A model generated the notes under the pieces. The model did not search any database, was not told the DNA's origin, and saw only the letters and a list, made by a program, of their open reading frames with translations. The position numbers and the translations under genes are program-made. 64,000 nt of DNA, taken from contig JABTUZ010000001.1 in NCBI GenBank assembly GCA_015075105.1, forward strand, positions 1,251,001 to 1,315,000, given 5' to 3'. Source of the DNA: Leptospiraceae bacterium. Its GTDB lineage: Bacteria; Spirochaetota; Leptospiria; Leptospirales; Leptospiraceae. Positions 31,263-39,892 of this stretch are shown one piece after another. How positions within the stretch are numbered: the first letter of the stretch is position 1; each line of letters starts with the position of its first letter.

Positions 31263-31706
31263 ATGAAAACATTTACAAAATTTATAATTCTAATGATCAT
31301 TGGAGGGGTATCTTTTACAGCTTGCAGAAGACACCACCCACCCTCTTTTCAAAAATTTACAGAATTTATCACTAAGAAATTGACAAAAGAATTGGATTTG
31401 AACGATACCCAAAAAGCTGTATTAGAAAAACTGAAAAATGAAGTAATTGCAAAACGACAAGAACTTCAAGTCCACGGGCATGGAGAAAGAATACCAAAAG
31501 AATTAGTAGAAGAAATCAGAAAAGAAAAAATCGACGAAGCAAAAGCACAAAAATATTTTGAGGCTGAATCTGCAAAGCATATCGCACTTAGAGGTTTTAT
31601 ATTAAAAAAATTCATTGAGTTTCATTCTGTTTTAAATCCAGAGCAAAGAAATAAATTGGGAGATTTGATTCTAAAAATGCAAAAAAGATTTCAACACAAT
31701 GACTGA
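31263..31706 (+). CDS. CpxP/CnrX-like periplasmic lipoprotein, probable sensor for the adjacent sigma factor
   Basis: A 147-residue lipoprotein: leader ends FTACRR with lipid Cys21. The mature part is all-helical with LTKELDLNDTQKAVLEKL (residues about 40-57) and SVLNPEQRNKLGDL (122-135), which resemble the paired LTxxQ motifs of the Spy/CpxP/CnrX group. Histidines cluster at 24-25, 71, 73, 106 and 121, so metal binding is possible. GGGAG precedes the ATG. Its end overlaps the sigma-factor start by 8 bases. In CnrYXH the same kind of protein senses Ni/Co and controls anti-sigma CnrY; that role is inferred here. Confidence 0.68.
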   Translation: MKTFTKFIILMIIGGVSFTACRRHHPPSFQKFTEFITKKLTKELDLNDTQKAVLEKLKNEVIAKRQELQVHGHGERIPKELVEEIRKEKIDEAKAQKYFEAESAKHIALRGFILKKFIEFHSVLNPEQRNKLGDLILKMQKRFQHND

Positions 31707-32199
31707 AGAAGAATTTGCGAAAATCGTAAACTCTACAAAAAAGATCGTCCTCTCTGCGATTTCCAAACATCTCAGAGAGAGGTTTTCTTTTGCTATTGAC
31801 GATGTTGCCCAAGAAACTTATTTCCGGGCTTACAAATCGCTAAGTAAGAATAGTTTTCGAGGAGATTCTTTATTAAGCACTTGGCTATACACTATCGCCA
31901 AAAATGAATCTATCAGAATGAATTCCAAATTGGAAAAAGAAGAAAAAAAAATCGAAAAATTAAAAAATCAAACTAAAACAGAAGAAATTGATTCTGAGGT
32001 TGGACTCGTCGAAAAATATTTAACCCTACTCCAAAAAATCCCAAAAAAATATTCTGAAATTTTACTCCACTACCATAAAGGGTATAGCGAAAAAGAGATT
32101 TCTGAAAAATTGAATATCAGCAAAGGAACCGTAAAAAGCAGAAATTCTCGCGGGAAAGTAATGATAAAAAAACTATCTATGGAGGTAGAAAATAAATGA
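31699..32199 (+). CDS. ECF-family RNA polymerase sigma factor
   Basis: A 166-residue sigma-70-family protein with only regions 2 and 4. Region 2 (about 10-80) includes IDDVAQETYFRAYKS and WLYTIAKNESIRM. Region 4 (about 105-160) includes KIPKKYSEILLHYHKGYSEKEI and a helix-turn-helix LNISKGTVKSRNSRG. The linker is short and Lys/Glu-rich. It is sandwiched by overlaps of 8 and 4 bases between the periplasmic lipoprotein and a one-pass membrane protein, the standard arrangement for an ECF factor with its signal chain. Confidence 0.9.
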   Translation: MTEEEFAKIVNSTKKIVLSAISKHLRERFSFAIDDVAQETYFRAYKSLSKNSFRGDSLLSTWLYTIAKNESIRMNSKLEKEEKKIEKLKNQTKTEEIDSEVGLVEKYLTLLQKIPKKYSEILLHYHKGYSEKEISEKLNISKGTVKSRNSRGKVMIKKLSMEVENK

Positions 32200-32468
32200 G
32201 AAACTCTAGAAATTCACAAATTCAAAAAAAAGTTCAAAGCGAAAGATGGGGAGAAGAAATTGCAGGAAAAGTTTTCCAAAAAAGGAGAATACAAAAAAGG
32301 AATATTCTATTTAGAATTTCACTAATTTCCGCTGCCCTTTTCTTTTCACTGTATTCATACCAAAATTCGATTAACTCGAATTTTGATAACTCAGCGACAA
32401 GCTATTTTGAGACTATTTTTGTTCAAAAAATCAATTTTGAAAATATTGCATCCGCTTTGGACGAATAA
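32196..32468 (+). CDS. One-pass membrane protein, probable anti-sigma factor
   Basis: A 90-residue protein overlapping the sigma gene by 4 bases (ATGA). Residues 1-37 are basic and polar (cytoplasmic by the positive-inside rule), 38-56 (ILFRISLISAALFFSLYSY) are a membrane helix, and the last 34 face the periplasm. Size and topology match CnrY (about 95 residues, short cytoplasmic sigma-binding N-terminus). There is no zinc-type anti-sigma motif. Anti-sigma function follows from position and topology only. Confidence 0.58.
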   Translation: MRNSRNSQIQKKVQSERWGEEIAGKVFQKRRIQKRNILFRISLISAALFFSLYSYQNSINSNFDNSATSYFETIFVQKINFENIASALDE

Positions 32469-32506
32469 ATCTTTATCCATTTTCGATTTTTTCCGATATA
32501 GTTAAC

Positions 32507-33190
32507 ATGAAACGACTTATACTATTTTTCCTGTTACTCACAACTGTAGGTTATGCACAAGATCGACCAAAATCTGAATCGTCCAGTTTGGATGGATTCG
32601 GGGAATCTGAATGGGGAGCCAGTTACGAATCCATTCGAGATAAATTTCTAAATTTATCTAAAAATCCAAATTCAACTGAAAAAATAGAAGTCGTAAATGA
32701 GGTGAAAGACGAAAGCCTTCTAATCAGAAGAAATGGAATTAACTATCTTTACAGATTTTACAAGACCCCTGCAATAGTAAAAGAATCCCGTGAAAAAAAT
32801 ATTGTAGATACCTCCTCTACCGAATTAGATCCGAAAACTGGAGACCAGAAACACGATGGGACAGGCAGCTTGTATTCAGTCGGAGTTTTATTTAATTATG
32901 TGGAAAGCGATTTACTAAAATTAAAAATAGAAAATAAATACGGTAAACCTAAGAAGGAATCGTTGGATGATAACAAAATCGGGGGAGCAGTGATCTGGGA
33001 GCTTACGAATGCAAATGAAGCCACTCCCAAAGGAGGGTATATAGTGCAATGGAAAGATGTGTATAGAAAAAAACCATTTTCCAGAAGAATGGACTATTAT
33101 AGTGCAAGTATCAAAGATATGATTGCAAAAGAATACAAAGAATACTTCTCAGTACCAGAAATCAAAACTTTAAAAGAATTATTAAACTAA
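32507..33190 (+). CDS. Secreted protein of unknown function
   Basis: A 227-residue protein with a clear signal peptide (residues 1-18, cleaved after YAQ). The mature part has LDGFGESEWGASYESIRDKF near residue 29, a pattern seen in secreted proteins that start with a Gly-Trp-Gly type motif, then a beta-rich region ending ELLN. It lies 38 bases after the putative anti-sigma gene and may be a target of the sigma factor or separate. Not recognised further. Confidence 0.65.
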   Translation: MKRLILFFLLLTTVGYAQDRPKSESSSLDGFGESEWGASYESIRDKFLNLSKNPNSTEKIEVVNEVKDESLLIRRNGINYLYRFYKTPAIVKESREKNIVDTSSTELDPKTGDQKHDGTGSLYSVGVLFNYVESDLLKLKIENKYGKPKKESLDDNKIGGAVIWELTNANEATPKGGYIVQWKDVYRKKPFSRRMDYYSASIKDMIAKEYKEYFSVPEIKTLKELLN

Positions 33191-33206
33191 CATTTAGGGG
33201 GATATA

Positions 33207-33854
33207 TTGAAACTTTTTTTAGATACGGCAGAGGTCGATGAAATCCAAAAAATTGCAGACCTTGGAATTTTAGACGGAGTAACCACAAATCCAAGTTTAA
33301 TAGCAAAAAGCAAAAGAAAATTCAAAGAAGTAATAAAAGAAATCTGCAAAATTACCAAGGGGCCGGTAAGTGCCGAAGTGATTTCTATAGATTACGAAGG
33401 GATGCTGAAAGAAGCACTTGAGCTAAAAGAAATTGCAGAAAATGTAGTGATAAAAATTCCACTTATTGGCGAAGGAATAAAAGCAGTAAGCGAGTTATCC
33501 AAAAGAAACATAGACACAAATGTAACTCTTTGTTTTTCATCTCCACAAGCTCTAATCGCAGCAAACGCCGGAGCGACTTATATTTCACCGTTTATTGGCA
33601 GATTAGACGACTATAGCCACGATGGGTTGGAGTTAATTTCTGAAATCAGAAATATCTATGATAATTATGGGATTCAAACGAAACTATTGGCAGCATCCAT
33701 TCGTAACCCGATCCATTTCAAAGAGTCGGCTTTACGCGGTGCCGATTGTGTTACCATCCCCTATTCTACCTTTACTACTCTTATTAAGCATCCACTAACA
33801 GAAATTGGTCTTAATAAATTTTTAGAAGACTCAAAAAATATAATCTGGACGTAA
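33207..33854 (+). CDS. tal: Transaldolase, small TalC/Fsa-type
   Basis: A 215-residue aldolase of the compact transaldolase/fructose-6-phosphate aldolase group. Key parts are [23 protein letters not shown] near residue 27, VVIKIPL with the Schiff-base Lys near residue 83, [27 protein letters not shown], and AASIRNP. Phe in SPFIGRLDD, where fructose-6-phosphate aldolases have Tyr, favours transaldolase. Start is TTG at 33207 after AGGGGGA. It serves the non-oxidative pentose phosphate pathway. Confidence 0.9.
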   Translation: MKLFLDTAEVDEIQKIADLGILDGVTTNPSLIAKSKRKFKEVIKEICKITKGPVSAEVISIDYEGMLKEALELKEIAENVVIKIPLIGEGIKAVSELSKRNIDTNVTLCFSSPQALIAANAGATYISPFIGRLDDYSHDGLELISEIRNIYDNYGIQTKLLAASIRNPIHFKESALRGADCVTIPYSTFTTLIKHPLTEIGLNKFLEDSKNIIWT

Positions 33855-33900
33855 AATGTCTGCACATAGATTTTTTGGACTATATTTTCCGTGTAGAAAA

Positions 33901-34941
33901 TTATTTTTTTGAATGGGTTTTTTCGTATTCATCTAAAAGAAAATTCAACTGCTCGTTAAAACAAATACTAGACTGGTGGGATGCGTCGTAAAATAACGAA
34001 CAGTTAGAAACTTCATTTAAATTGAAAGATTTCATCTGGTAGTTTTCACTCAACTCTTCTAATTTTTTCCACCATGTATTTTTTAAATCAAACTCATCAT
34101 AGATTTTTTTATAATCTGGATACACTTTTGGGAAAAGAATATTTACCATAACTTCATTTTCTTTTGCAAGTTTCAACATTTCTTCAATGAAAAAATATTG
34201 AGTAGAGTCAATTTTAAAATTTGAGAAATAAATATTTTTCATTCTAAGAGAATCTTTTTTTAGTTTTGTATCATCGTTTTGAAAAGTTGTGTAGGCTACT
34301 TGCGCACCATTGTACAAATTTAAAATCATCATCTCTGAATTTGTTTTCGGATCGTATTGAGATAGAGATTTTGATTGTATTCGATTCAATAAAAGCTTAT
34401 AATCAAATTCCAAAGATCGATACACAAAAATCTTATCTAAAAAATATTCATACCTGTCTTCCTTCGGCAAAAATTTCCAATATTTAGAAATAAATTCTCT
34501 ATCAGCCCCAAGTCTTAAAAAAGGCTTAAATATAAGTCTTTTAGAATCATCGAAACCTTCCGGGCTAACTGCAAACACAACAAGTTTAGGCTTCACCTTA
34601 CTTTCTATAACTTTCCTGAACATGTAAAAAGAATACGCAGGAACTGCCTGAGCTGCACTGAAATTGTACACCTTCCAAGAATTCTTTCTTACAAAATTTT
34701 TTTCAAATGCAAGATCAGAATAGGAATACCCCCTCGAATCACCAAACACCAAGATCAAATTCTTATTAGTTGTGTCTTTTTTTAATTTTTCTAAAAGCAA
34801 TTCTCTATGTTTGTAATAGACTGCATTCCCTGTTTGTAAAAAACGTTCTTTAAAAAAAGAAATACTAAAAATTTTATCTATGAAAAATAAAAAAATTAGA
34901 AAAATCAAAGGGTAGTAAATATAAAAATTTTTCTTGTTCAT
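33901..34941 (-). CDS. DUF1574-like membrane-anchored protein paired with MBOAT
   Basis: A 346-residue protein with one N-terminal membrane helix (residues about 8-27) and a periplasmic domain beginning LILVFGDSRGYSYSDLAFE (residues about 60-80), a GDS motif like SGNH hydrolases. The end (SNCSLFYDASHQS near 315-325) may supply the Asp-His part. The Leptospira DUF1574 family and alginate AlgJ/DltD-like partners of MBOAT acyltransferases have this layout. It starts 9 bases after the MBOAT stop, so it likely completes transfer of acyl groups to an extracytoplasmic glycan. Confidence 0.75.
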   Translation of the reverse strand: MNKKNFYIYYPLIFLIFLFFIDKIFSISFFKERFLQTGNAVYYKHRELLLEKLKKDTTNKNLILVFGDSRGYSYSDLAFEKNFVRKNSWKVYNFSAAQAVPAYSFYMFRKVIESKVKPKLVVFAVSPEGFDDSKRLIFKPFLRLGADREFISKYWKFLPKEDRYEYFLDKIFVYRSLEFDYKLLLNRIQSKSLSQYDPKTNSEMMILNLYNGAQVAYTTFQNDDTKLKKDSLRMKNIYFSNFKIDSTQYFFIEEMLKLAKENEVMVNILFPKVYPDYKKIYDEFDLKNTWWKKLEELSENYQMKSFNLNEVSNCSLFYDASHQSSICFNEQLNFLLDEYEKTHSKK

Positions 34942-34950
34942 AATAGCGTC

Positions 34951-36372
34951 CTAAAATTTTGCATAGAAAAAATCTAAGTTACCACTCTGATTGGATATCA
35001 TTACCAACAACACAAGGATGTATCCAAAAGGCAAAATTCTATATTTGTATTTTTCAAACTTTCTAAAGGCATCCGGCCACTCTTGAACTGAGTGAAAAAG
35101 AAAGGTGAATACCCCTACATAAAAACCTGTTTCTAAAGCCGTAAGCTCCAAACCTTTTTTCATTATAGCTATATTTTTCATTACAAGAAGAGCCGTTTTT
35201 ACATCCGGAGTAAAAAAAAGAACCCACGAAATCAAATAGATATGGAGTACAAAAAAATATTTTAACCCAAACGATAGATAAGGTATTTTGGGAATCTTTT
35301 CCATGAATTGTAAATTTCCAAAAAACCTTTCAATAGACAAAAAAATTCCTGTCAAAAATCCCCACAAGGCAAAGTTCAAACTTGCGCCATGCCAAAGCCC
35401 TCCCAAAATAAATGTAATGAGTAGATTGAAAGAAGTTCTAAGCTCTCCTTTTCTTGACCCACCAAGAGGAATATAAATATAATCTCTAATCCAAAAGGAA
35501 AAAGTCAAGTGCCACCTTCTCCAAAAGTCTCCAAAGTTGGAAAGAAAAAAAGGAGCCTTAAAATTTTCGGGCAAAGAAAATCCGAGTAACTTTCCGATTC
35601 CTCTTGCCATGTCTGTTAATCCGGAAAAATCTAAGTACAAATGAAAAGCAAAAAAATAACTCGTATAAAGCAGAGATAAACCGGAGTAATCCGCAGGTTT
35701 TGAGAATACTGGATAGATAGAGAGTGCAATTAAATCAGAGAGTAGTATCTTCTTTACAATCCCAACTAAAATCAACCAAAGCCCGTCTGCCATGTCTTTT
35801 TCATTCATAGTCGGATTTTCAAATTGAGAACGAATGTCTTTGTATCGTAAAATTGGACCCGCAATCATCACCGGTAAAAATAAAATATAGGAAGCTATAT
35901 CGAAAAATTCTACCTTTTCTGAAATCACTTTTTTCTTTAAATCCACCCCAAGAGAAATAAATTGAAAAGTATAGTAACTGATTGTAGCGGGCAAGACCAA
36001 TTCAAAAACTTTTAAGTTTAGTAAACTTGAAAAATATCTATTCAATTCTGTTTTTTCAGATAAGACCCCTATCCCAAAAATTTGACCGATTAACTCTAAA
36101 ACAAAATAAAAATATTTAAACAGAATCAGATTGAATAAATTTACCCCTACGATTAATTTTACAAAAACCTCTTTCTGTAAAAAATATTTGATCATTAAAA
36201 AATTAATTAGGATTATAAAAATTAAATGAATTAAAAAATTAAAACTAAAAAAAGAATAAAATATACAAGAAGCAATAATAAGTAAAATTCTTTTCTTTTT
36301 TAAAGATACATTCCAATAGAAAACGTACAGAACTATAAATAAGGCTAAAAATTTTATAGATATAAAATTCAT
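34951..36372 (-). CDS. MBOAT family O-acyltransferase (AlgI-like)
   Basis: A 473-residue polytopic protein with about ten membrane helices. The family core is clear: YLDFSGLTDMARGIGKLLGF near residue 245, NFGDFWRRWHLTFSFWIRDYIYIPLGGSR near 275-300, and the catalytic histidine in GGLWHGASLNFALWG near 325. It passes acyl groups across the inner membrane to a glycan acceptor. It follows the pseudouridine synthase gene by 9 bases and is followed by the DUF1574-like gene. Confidence 0.92.
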   Translation of the reverse strand: MNFISIKFLALFIVLYVFYWNVSLKKKRILLIIASCIFYSFFSFNFLIHLIFIILINFLMIKYFLQKEVFVKLIVGVNLFNLILFKYFYFVLELIGQIFGIGVLSEKTELNRYFSSLLNLKVFELVLPATISYYTFQFISLGVDLKKKVISEKVEFFDIASYILFLPVMIAGPILRYKDIRSQFENPTMNEKDMADGLWLILVGIVKKILLSDLIALSIYPVFSKPADYSGLSLLYTSYFFAFHLYLDFSGLTDMARGIGKLLGFSLPENFKAPFFLSNFGDFWRRWHLTFSFWIRDYIYIPLGGSRKGELRTSFNLLITFILGGLWHGASLNFALWGFLTGIFLSIERFFGNLQFMEKIPKIPYLSFGLKYFFVLHIYLISWVLFFTPDVKTALLVMKNIAIMKKGLELTALETGFYVGVFTFLFHSVQEWPDAFRKFEKYKYRILPFGYILVLLVMISNQSGNLDFFYAKF

Positions 36373-36381
36373 TTTTGTGTT

Positions 36382-38013
36382 TTAATAAAAAATATCTTCC
36401 TTTTCAATCTTTTTGAATTCTCCTTCTGCAATATCTAAATCGTCTAACTTTAGTTTTCCTATTGAAATTCTTTGAAGGTCCAAAACTTTGGCACCAACTT
36501 TTGCAAACATTCTATGCAATTGTCTTTTTCTGCCTTCTTCCAATACCACCTTCACAAGTCCTTTCGATTTATCCAATACCTCAACTTCCTTAGCTCTAAG
36601 AAATTCACCATCGTCCTCGATTCCTCGAAGAAAACTTTCTCTTAAGTTCTTTTCATCAGGGCAATTTTCCACTACAAGCCTATACGTTTTTTTTTGATGA
36701 AAAGAAGGATGGCTTAGTGTTTGAATTAGATCACCGTCTGAAGACAAAATCATTAAACCCCGAGAGGTAATGTCCAACCGACCTGCAAGAAAAAATCTCT
36801 TATATTCTTTTGGCAATAAATGAAATACCGTATTCTCATTGTGCAAATCGTAGTGAGAAGAAATATATCCGGGAGGCTTATTGAAAGCAATTGTAAAGTT
36901 TTGCAAAATCGGGGTAACGATCTCTCCTTTAACTTCTACCTCATCTTTCCCTATTTGAATTTTAGTAGAAAAATCATTCACAATTATTCCGTTTATTTTT
37001 ACCTTCCCTTCAGAGATTAGTTTTTCAGAATCTCTACGGCTCCCAAACCCACATTTTGCCAAGAAACGATTGATTCTAAGCTCAGAAGGAAGTTCATCAT
37101 CCTCGTCATCGTGTATATCAGTAAATTTCGTATTCTTATTTAACTTGGAGAGTAAGCTGATTTTTTCACGATGGATTTCTTCTGGATCAGGTTTTTTCTT
37201 TTTTATTAAAAAATTTTTTGTAGTCTTTGGAAAATGCTTTTCATCTACCAACTCATGCTTTTTATTTTTTCTGAAAGAATCTCTTGGAATAGATTCACTT
37301 CTTCTAACCGAATATGGATCAAACTCTTCTGTATCAGATTCATACCTATCCGACCAATTTCTATTTTTAATAAAATTTCGATCTTCTCCTAAACCGGAAC
37401 GATAAGAAGTTTTTCTTTCTGTAGATTTCCCAAAGCCGTCATTCGTTTCTGAAGAATAGTTTTTTTTAAAAAATTCTTTTCTTCGATTGTCCGTTTTATC
37501 ACCGAAAGGTTTTCTATCCCTGAATTCTTTTTTATCTCCAAAAGATTTTCTGTCTCTGAATTCTTTTTTATCTCCGAAAGGTTTTCTGTCCCTGAATTCT
37601 TTTTTATCTCCAAAAGATTTTCTGTCCCTGAATTCTTTTTTATCTCCGAAAGGTTTTCTGTCTCTGAATTCTTTTTTATCTCCGAAAGATTTTCTGTCCC
37701 TGAATTCATTTTTATCACCGAAAGGTTTTCTGTCCCTGAATTCTTTTTTATCACCGAAAGATTTTCTGTCTCTGAATTCTTTTTTATCTCCAAAAGGTTT
37801 TCTGTCTCTGAATTCTTTTTTATCTCCGAAAGATTTTCTGTCTCTGAATTCTTTTTTAGGCAATTCTCCAGCCTTAGAAAAACTCTTTTTCGAACCTTTA
37901 TTCTCTCGTTTTGGAAAAGGTTTTTTATCTTCTTTGTCCTTAGGGTGAAAAGTTTTTTTTTCTTCGTTTGACTTAAGTTTTCTTGGGGTTTTCTTTTTAT
38001 TATCTGGGTTCAT
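36382..38013 (-). CDS. RsuA/RluB-family pseudouridine synthase with repetitive charged N-terminal extension
   Basis: Modifies uridine in rRNA. The C-terminal 240 residues hold an S4 RNA-binding domain (RINRFLAKCGFGSRRDSEKL near residue 310) and the synthase domain with AGRLDITSRGLMILSSDGD near residue 402 (catalytic Asp in GRLD) and GRKRQLHRMFAKVGAKVLDL. The first 300 residues are a Lys/Arg/Asp-rich extension containing ten copies of a 12-residue repeat (KEFRDRKxFGDK, residues 53-173). Normal family members are about 240-290 residues, so this 543-residue form is nearly doubled. The extension may bind RNA nonspecifically. Operon with MBOAT. Confidence 0.9.
   Translation of the reverse strand: MNPDNKKKTPRKLKSNEEKKTFHPKDKEDKKPFPKRENKGSKKSFSKAGELPKKEFRDRKSFGDKKEFRDRKPFGDKKEFRDRKSFGDKKEFRDRKPFGDKNEFRDRKSFGDKKEFRDRKPFGDKKEFRDRKSFGDKKEFRDRKPFGDKKEFRDRKSFGDKKEFRDRKPFGDKTDNRRKEFFKKNYSSETNDGFGKSTERKTSYRSGLGEDRNFIKNRNWSDRYESDTEEFDPYSVRRSESIPRDSFRKNKKHELVDEKHFPKTTKNFLIKKKKPDPEEIHREKISLLSKLNKNTKFTDIHDDEDDELPSELRINRFLAKCGFGSRRDSEKLISEGKVKINGIIVNDFSTKIQIGKDEVEVKGEIVTPILQNFTIAFNKPPGYISSHYDLHNENTVFHLLPKEYKRFFLAGRLDITSRGLMILSSDGDLIQTLSHPSFHQKKTYRLVVENCPDEKNLRESFLRGIEDDGEFLRAKEVEVLDKSKGLVKVVLEEGRKRQLHRMFAKVGAKVLDLQRISIGKLKLDDLDIAEGEFKKIEKEDIFY
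37495..37857 (-). repeat. Ten-copy 36-base coding tandem repeat in the pseudouridine synthase
   Basis: Encodes KEFRDRK[S/P]FGDK ten times with the seventh position alternating Ser, Pro, Ser, Pro without exception, so the evolutionary unit is probably 72 bases (24 residues, five copies). Synonymous differences (TCTCTG/TCCCTG, TCTCC/TCACC on the plus strand) show that it is not all one recent event. One copy has KNEF in place of KKEF. There are no stops in several frames, which creates false open frames on both strands. Confidence 0.95.
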
Positions 38014-38148
38014 ATACCTATAGTGTAACTAATTAATACATTTTTTATTTTCGATTTACAGTTTATTGAAGGCTTTTGACTTTACAACAATTATTATGTA
38101 CACGAAATAAAATACCTTCGTTCTCAAAATGCGTAAAGTCCAAATTCC

Positions 38149-38856
38149 TTATTTTTGAAACAGTCCATCAATAGTTTTCAATAGCATGTCAGATTCTACC
38201 TTAGTCAAATTATTTCTCTGACCCAATGGACTGTTATCTATTTGCGAATGTCGGTGTCTTTCCTCTTTAGATTTAGGCGGTTTCCAATCTTCCGGATTTA
38301 TCACAACATTTTTCTTATCTTTATAGAAAACCAAAATATCTTTTAAATTTACTTTATTATATTCTTGATCTTTTAGCTCTAATTGAATCTGACCTTCACA
38401 ATGACAAGTACCTTGATAGGCTCCTATTTGGAATGTATAAAATTTTGTTCCCCGAACGCTCGCAACCGATGTTGGTGTGTGTAAATAAAATTCATTCCCT
38501 TTTCCAAGTTTTGTGATTCTTGTCCAAACGCTTCCCTTTTGAACTTGAATAGATTGTATTTGTTTTAATAATGAATTTATAGTTAAAACCGTATTAGATT
38601 GAATCTCCATTTCCCCAAGATCATTATGAAACACTAACACCAAAACAGAATTATTGTATGTAAAAATTTTATCCCCTTCCCAAACCTTCTCTCCGTATTT
38701 TAGATCAGTTTTTTTTGAATTTCTTTCAACCACTGCCTTCCCTTTCACAAAACTGATAACCCCTACCGTATTTTCTCTTTTTTTATCCTCGCAGTGAGTC
38801 AAAAAAATACTTACCAAAAAAGCCAATAATATGAGATGAACAATTTTTATTTTCAT
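38149..38856 (-). CDS. FecR-domain lipoprotein
   Basis: A 235-residue lipoprotein (leader ends FLTHCED, Cys near residue 22) with a FecR-type domain at residues 30-140: GVISFVKGKAVVERNSKK, KYGEKVWEGDKIFTYNNS and a later TPTSVASVRGTKFYT, the common VRGT motif of this domain. The C-terminal part is basic and ends with a helical tail. Leptospires have several such stand-alone FecR lipoproteins; here no TonB receptor or sigma factor is adjacent, so a signalling role is unproven. Divergent from the GDSL esterase gene. Confidence 0.83.
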   Translation of the reverse strand: MKIKIVHLILLAFLVSIFLTHCEDKKRENTVGVISFVKGKAVVERNSKKTDLKYGEKVWEGDKIFTYNNSVLVLVFHNDLGEMEIQSNTVLTINSLLKQIQSIQVQKGSVWTRITKLGKGNEFYLHTPTSVASVRGTKFYTFQIGAYQGTCHCEGQIQLELKDQEYNKVNLKDILVFYKDKKNVVINPEDWKPPKSKEERHRHSQIDNSPLGQRNNLTKVESDMLLKTIDGLFQK

Positions 38857-38976
38857 AAGTTGCCCTTTATTCGTATTTTATCCGGTACCATACGGATGTC
38901 AATGGATTAAATTTCCCTTGACCAAATACGAAACATATTCGATTCAATTTTGAAAGTGCATAATGAGGTTTTTTTA

Positions 38977-39633
38977 GTGAAATACATTTTTTTACTTTTA
39001 CTATTTTGTGTTTTTTATTGTGAAAAACATACAGAGGAAAAAATTATAGAAAATTCGACCCACACAAAATCTTCTCCCAAAACTATTCTATTTTTTGGAG
39101 ACAGCCTTACTGCTGGAATGGGGTTGGATTCCCAAGAAGACTCTTTTGTAGGAATAATCCAAAAAAAATTAGACAAGGAAGACTTTCGTTATATTGCGAT
39201 CAATTCAGGTTTAAGCGGAGATACTACATCGGGTGGGATTTCCAGACTAGATTGGGCTCTCTCAAAAAAACCAGATATATTTGTATTGGAGCTTGGTGCA
39301 AATGATTCCATGAGAGGGATTTCACCGTCGCAAATCAAGTCCAATTTAATTCAAATTATTCAAATGGTAAAAAGAAGATACCCTGATTGTAAGATATTAT
39401 TACTCGGAATGAAAACATTTCCAAACCTCGGACCGATCTATGCCCGTAAATTTGAAAAAATTTTTCCAGAAATACAAATAGAAGAAAATATTATCCTTGT
39501 TCCGTTTTTATTGGAGAAAATTGCGGGTGAAAACTCTCTAAACCAACTGGACGGAATCCACCCTACCGAAGAAGGCCATAAAATTATGGCGGATACAGTC
39601 TATAAATATTTACGACCTATGTTAAAAAGGTAG
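38977..39633 (+). CDS. GDSL-type (TesA-like) esterase/arylesterase lipoprotein
   Basis: A secreted SGNH hydrolase acting on acyl esters. Blocks: ILFFGDSLTAGMGLD (nucleophile Ser), NSGLSGDTTSGG (block II Gly), LELGANDSMRG (block III Asn), and LDGIHPTEEGH (block V Asp-His). I prefer the GTG at 38977 (218 residues), with GAGG about 9 bases upstream and a leader VKYIFLLLLFCVFYC ending at a lipidated Cys. The upstream TTG at 38950 lacks support. It is the E. coli TesA type and may act on lipids in the periplasm. Confidence 0.86.
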   Translation: MKYIFLLLLFCVFYCEKHTEEKIIENSTHTKSSPKTILFFGDSLTAGMGLDSQEDSFVGIIQKKLDKEDFRYIAINSGLSGDTTSGGISRLDWALSKKPDIFVLELGANDSMRGISPSQIKSNLIQIIQMVKRRYPDCKILLLGMKTFPNLGPIYARKFEKIFPEIQIEENIILVPFLLEKIAGENSLNQLDGIHPTEEGHKIMADTVYKYLRPMLKR

Positions 39634-39752
39634 TTAGTCTCCTACAAAAAATTAAAAACATTTCACTCCATAGATAATAAATTCAAGTTGAAAAAAGATT
39701 TAATTCTTTACATTAGTTCTATTTATCCAAAAATGGTTTTAGCAAATTTTTT

Positions 39753-39827
<75 letters not shown>

Positions 39828-39830
39828 CAA

Positions 39831-39865
39831 AAATATTCGGTATGAGTCTGAATATTTCTTTATAA
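39831..39865 (+). terminator. Possible terminator hairpin after tRNA-Gly
   Basis: Perfect 8-base arms AAATATTC (39831-39838) and GAATATTT (39850-39857) with an 11-base loop, followed by CTTTATAA. AT-only arms and a short T run make it weak, but position right after the tRNA fits. Confidence 0.4.
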
Positions 39866-39892
39866 TTAACTACAAAGGTCATAATCAATCTT

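Noticed and set aside
37389-37948. Long open frames on both strands over the pseudouridine synthase repeat (for example a Leu/Ser/Phe-rich plus-strand frame)
   Set aside because: The 36-base unit lacks stops in several frames; no ribosome site or known product supports them.
38880-38897. ATCCG...CGGAT inverted repeat between the FecR lipoprotein and the esterase
   Set aside because: Five-base arms in a short divergent region; possible operator but too weak to annotate.
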